Assembly (NCBI GenBank): GCA_013396915.1
Contig: VWZL01000298.1
Coordinates: forward strand, 632,167-696,166
DNA: 64,000 nt
Direction: 5' to 3'
Origin: Stercorarius parasiticus
Lineage: Eukaryota > Chordata > Aves > Charadriiformes > Stercorariidae
How positions within the stretch are numbered: the first letter of the stretch is position 1; the number at the start of each line of letters is the position of its first letter. Below the pieces are notes generated by a model that worked only from the letters and a program-made list of their open reading frames with translations, did not search any database and had not been told where the DNA came from. This document shows positions 63,506-64,000 of the stretch, piece after piece. Made by a program: the position numbers and the translations under genes.

Positions 63506-64000
63506 TCTGTCTGCCCTGCAAGAGCAGTCTCCTCAAAAACCTTTGGGTTTGAATTAATTTCCCTCCTTCTGTGGAAAGCAGCCTTGGGCTGTTGCTGCCT
63601 TTGGGGGCGCTCCCCAGGATGGCTGCAATTCAGCGCAGCCCTCGTTGGTGAGCAGACGCTGGCAGCCTGATTGGGGCAGGACTCTGGGCTTGCCCCCTCA
63701 CAGGTACCAACAGCAGCAGCAATTTATTTTCATGATGCTGACCCAATAAATGAAACTGATCTCAACTCTGTAATTCAGAGTCAATCAAAAGCAAGCAGAA
63801 AAATGTTCTGGCAATGAAAGAAACCAAAGGGCAAACAGACAGAGGCACAAGAGCTATTTTCTTTCGTGATTTGTCAAACTAATGGGGGGACTGAATAAGT
63901 GGTAAATGCAGTGGTGATGAAAACTTCCTCAAAGGTATGACCATGGGGCCTTTCTACAGCTCTTACTCAATCAGTTAAAACTTGTCTCAATATGAAATCT
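63506..64000. other. Unique noncoding DNA at the right edge
   Basis: Nothing recognisable as a gene or repeat. A short GC-richer patch at 63600-63710 carries no credible frame. Confidence 0.5.

Noticed and set aside
1..64000. CRISPR arrays, tRNA or rRNA genes, bacterial-type operons
   Set aside because: No regularly spaced repeats, cloverleaf-like sequence, rRNA signature or tightly packed coding frames were seen. The content is vertebrate noncoding DNA.

Overview
The window reads as bird nuclear DNA with no recognisable host protein-coding exon, tRNA, rRNA or CRISPR. The avian assignment rests on two 5'-truncated CR1 LINE fragments and two LTRs of the avian ERVL type (TGTCCTGG...CCACGACA). 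The large, AT-leaning, repeat-poor intervals between them look like intergenic or intronic sequence. A non-galliform bird is my guess, not something the sequence proves. Apart from the CR1 remnants and one uncertain cysteine-rich frame, the open frames have no recognisable domains, often lack an ATG, and look like chance ORFs.

Layout. Bases 1-6948 are unique sequence with about three times the CpG density of the middle of the window. A solo LTR on the minus strand occupies 6949-7578 and carries internal microsatellites. A second, shorter LTR of the same family and orientation lies at 11114-11441 and has a near-perfect 5-bp target-site duplication. From 11442 to about 40188 there is unique noncoding DNA with scattered microsatellites, a G-quadruplex candidate near 18 kb, and two stretches that look like conserved regulatory DNA (about 13.86-14.11 kb and 22.65-23.08 kb). 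A CR1 fragment on the minus strand fills about 40189-41060 and retains 224 codons of the reverse-transcriptase ORF tail. From about 41.06 to 60.8 kb the sequence is again unique, with two Z-DNA-prone tracts near 45.3-45.5 kb and a cluster of dyad symmetries at 50.07-50.14 kb. A cysteine-rich minus-strand ORF of unknown identity lies at 60924-61496. A second CR1 fragment lies at about 62936-63505.

There is no operon-like or pathway-like gene set. The recognisable coding content is retroelement debris: two CR1 ORF2 C-termini, each broken by a point lesion. If the window has a host function, it is most likely cis-regulatory. I found no convincing new multi-gene system. The leads most worth testing are the CpG-retaining block at the left end, the TALE/homeodomain-motif cluster at 22.65 kb, the dyad cluster at 50.1 kb and the orphan ORF at 61 kb.
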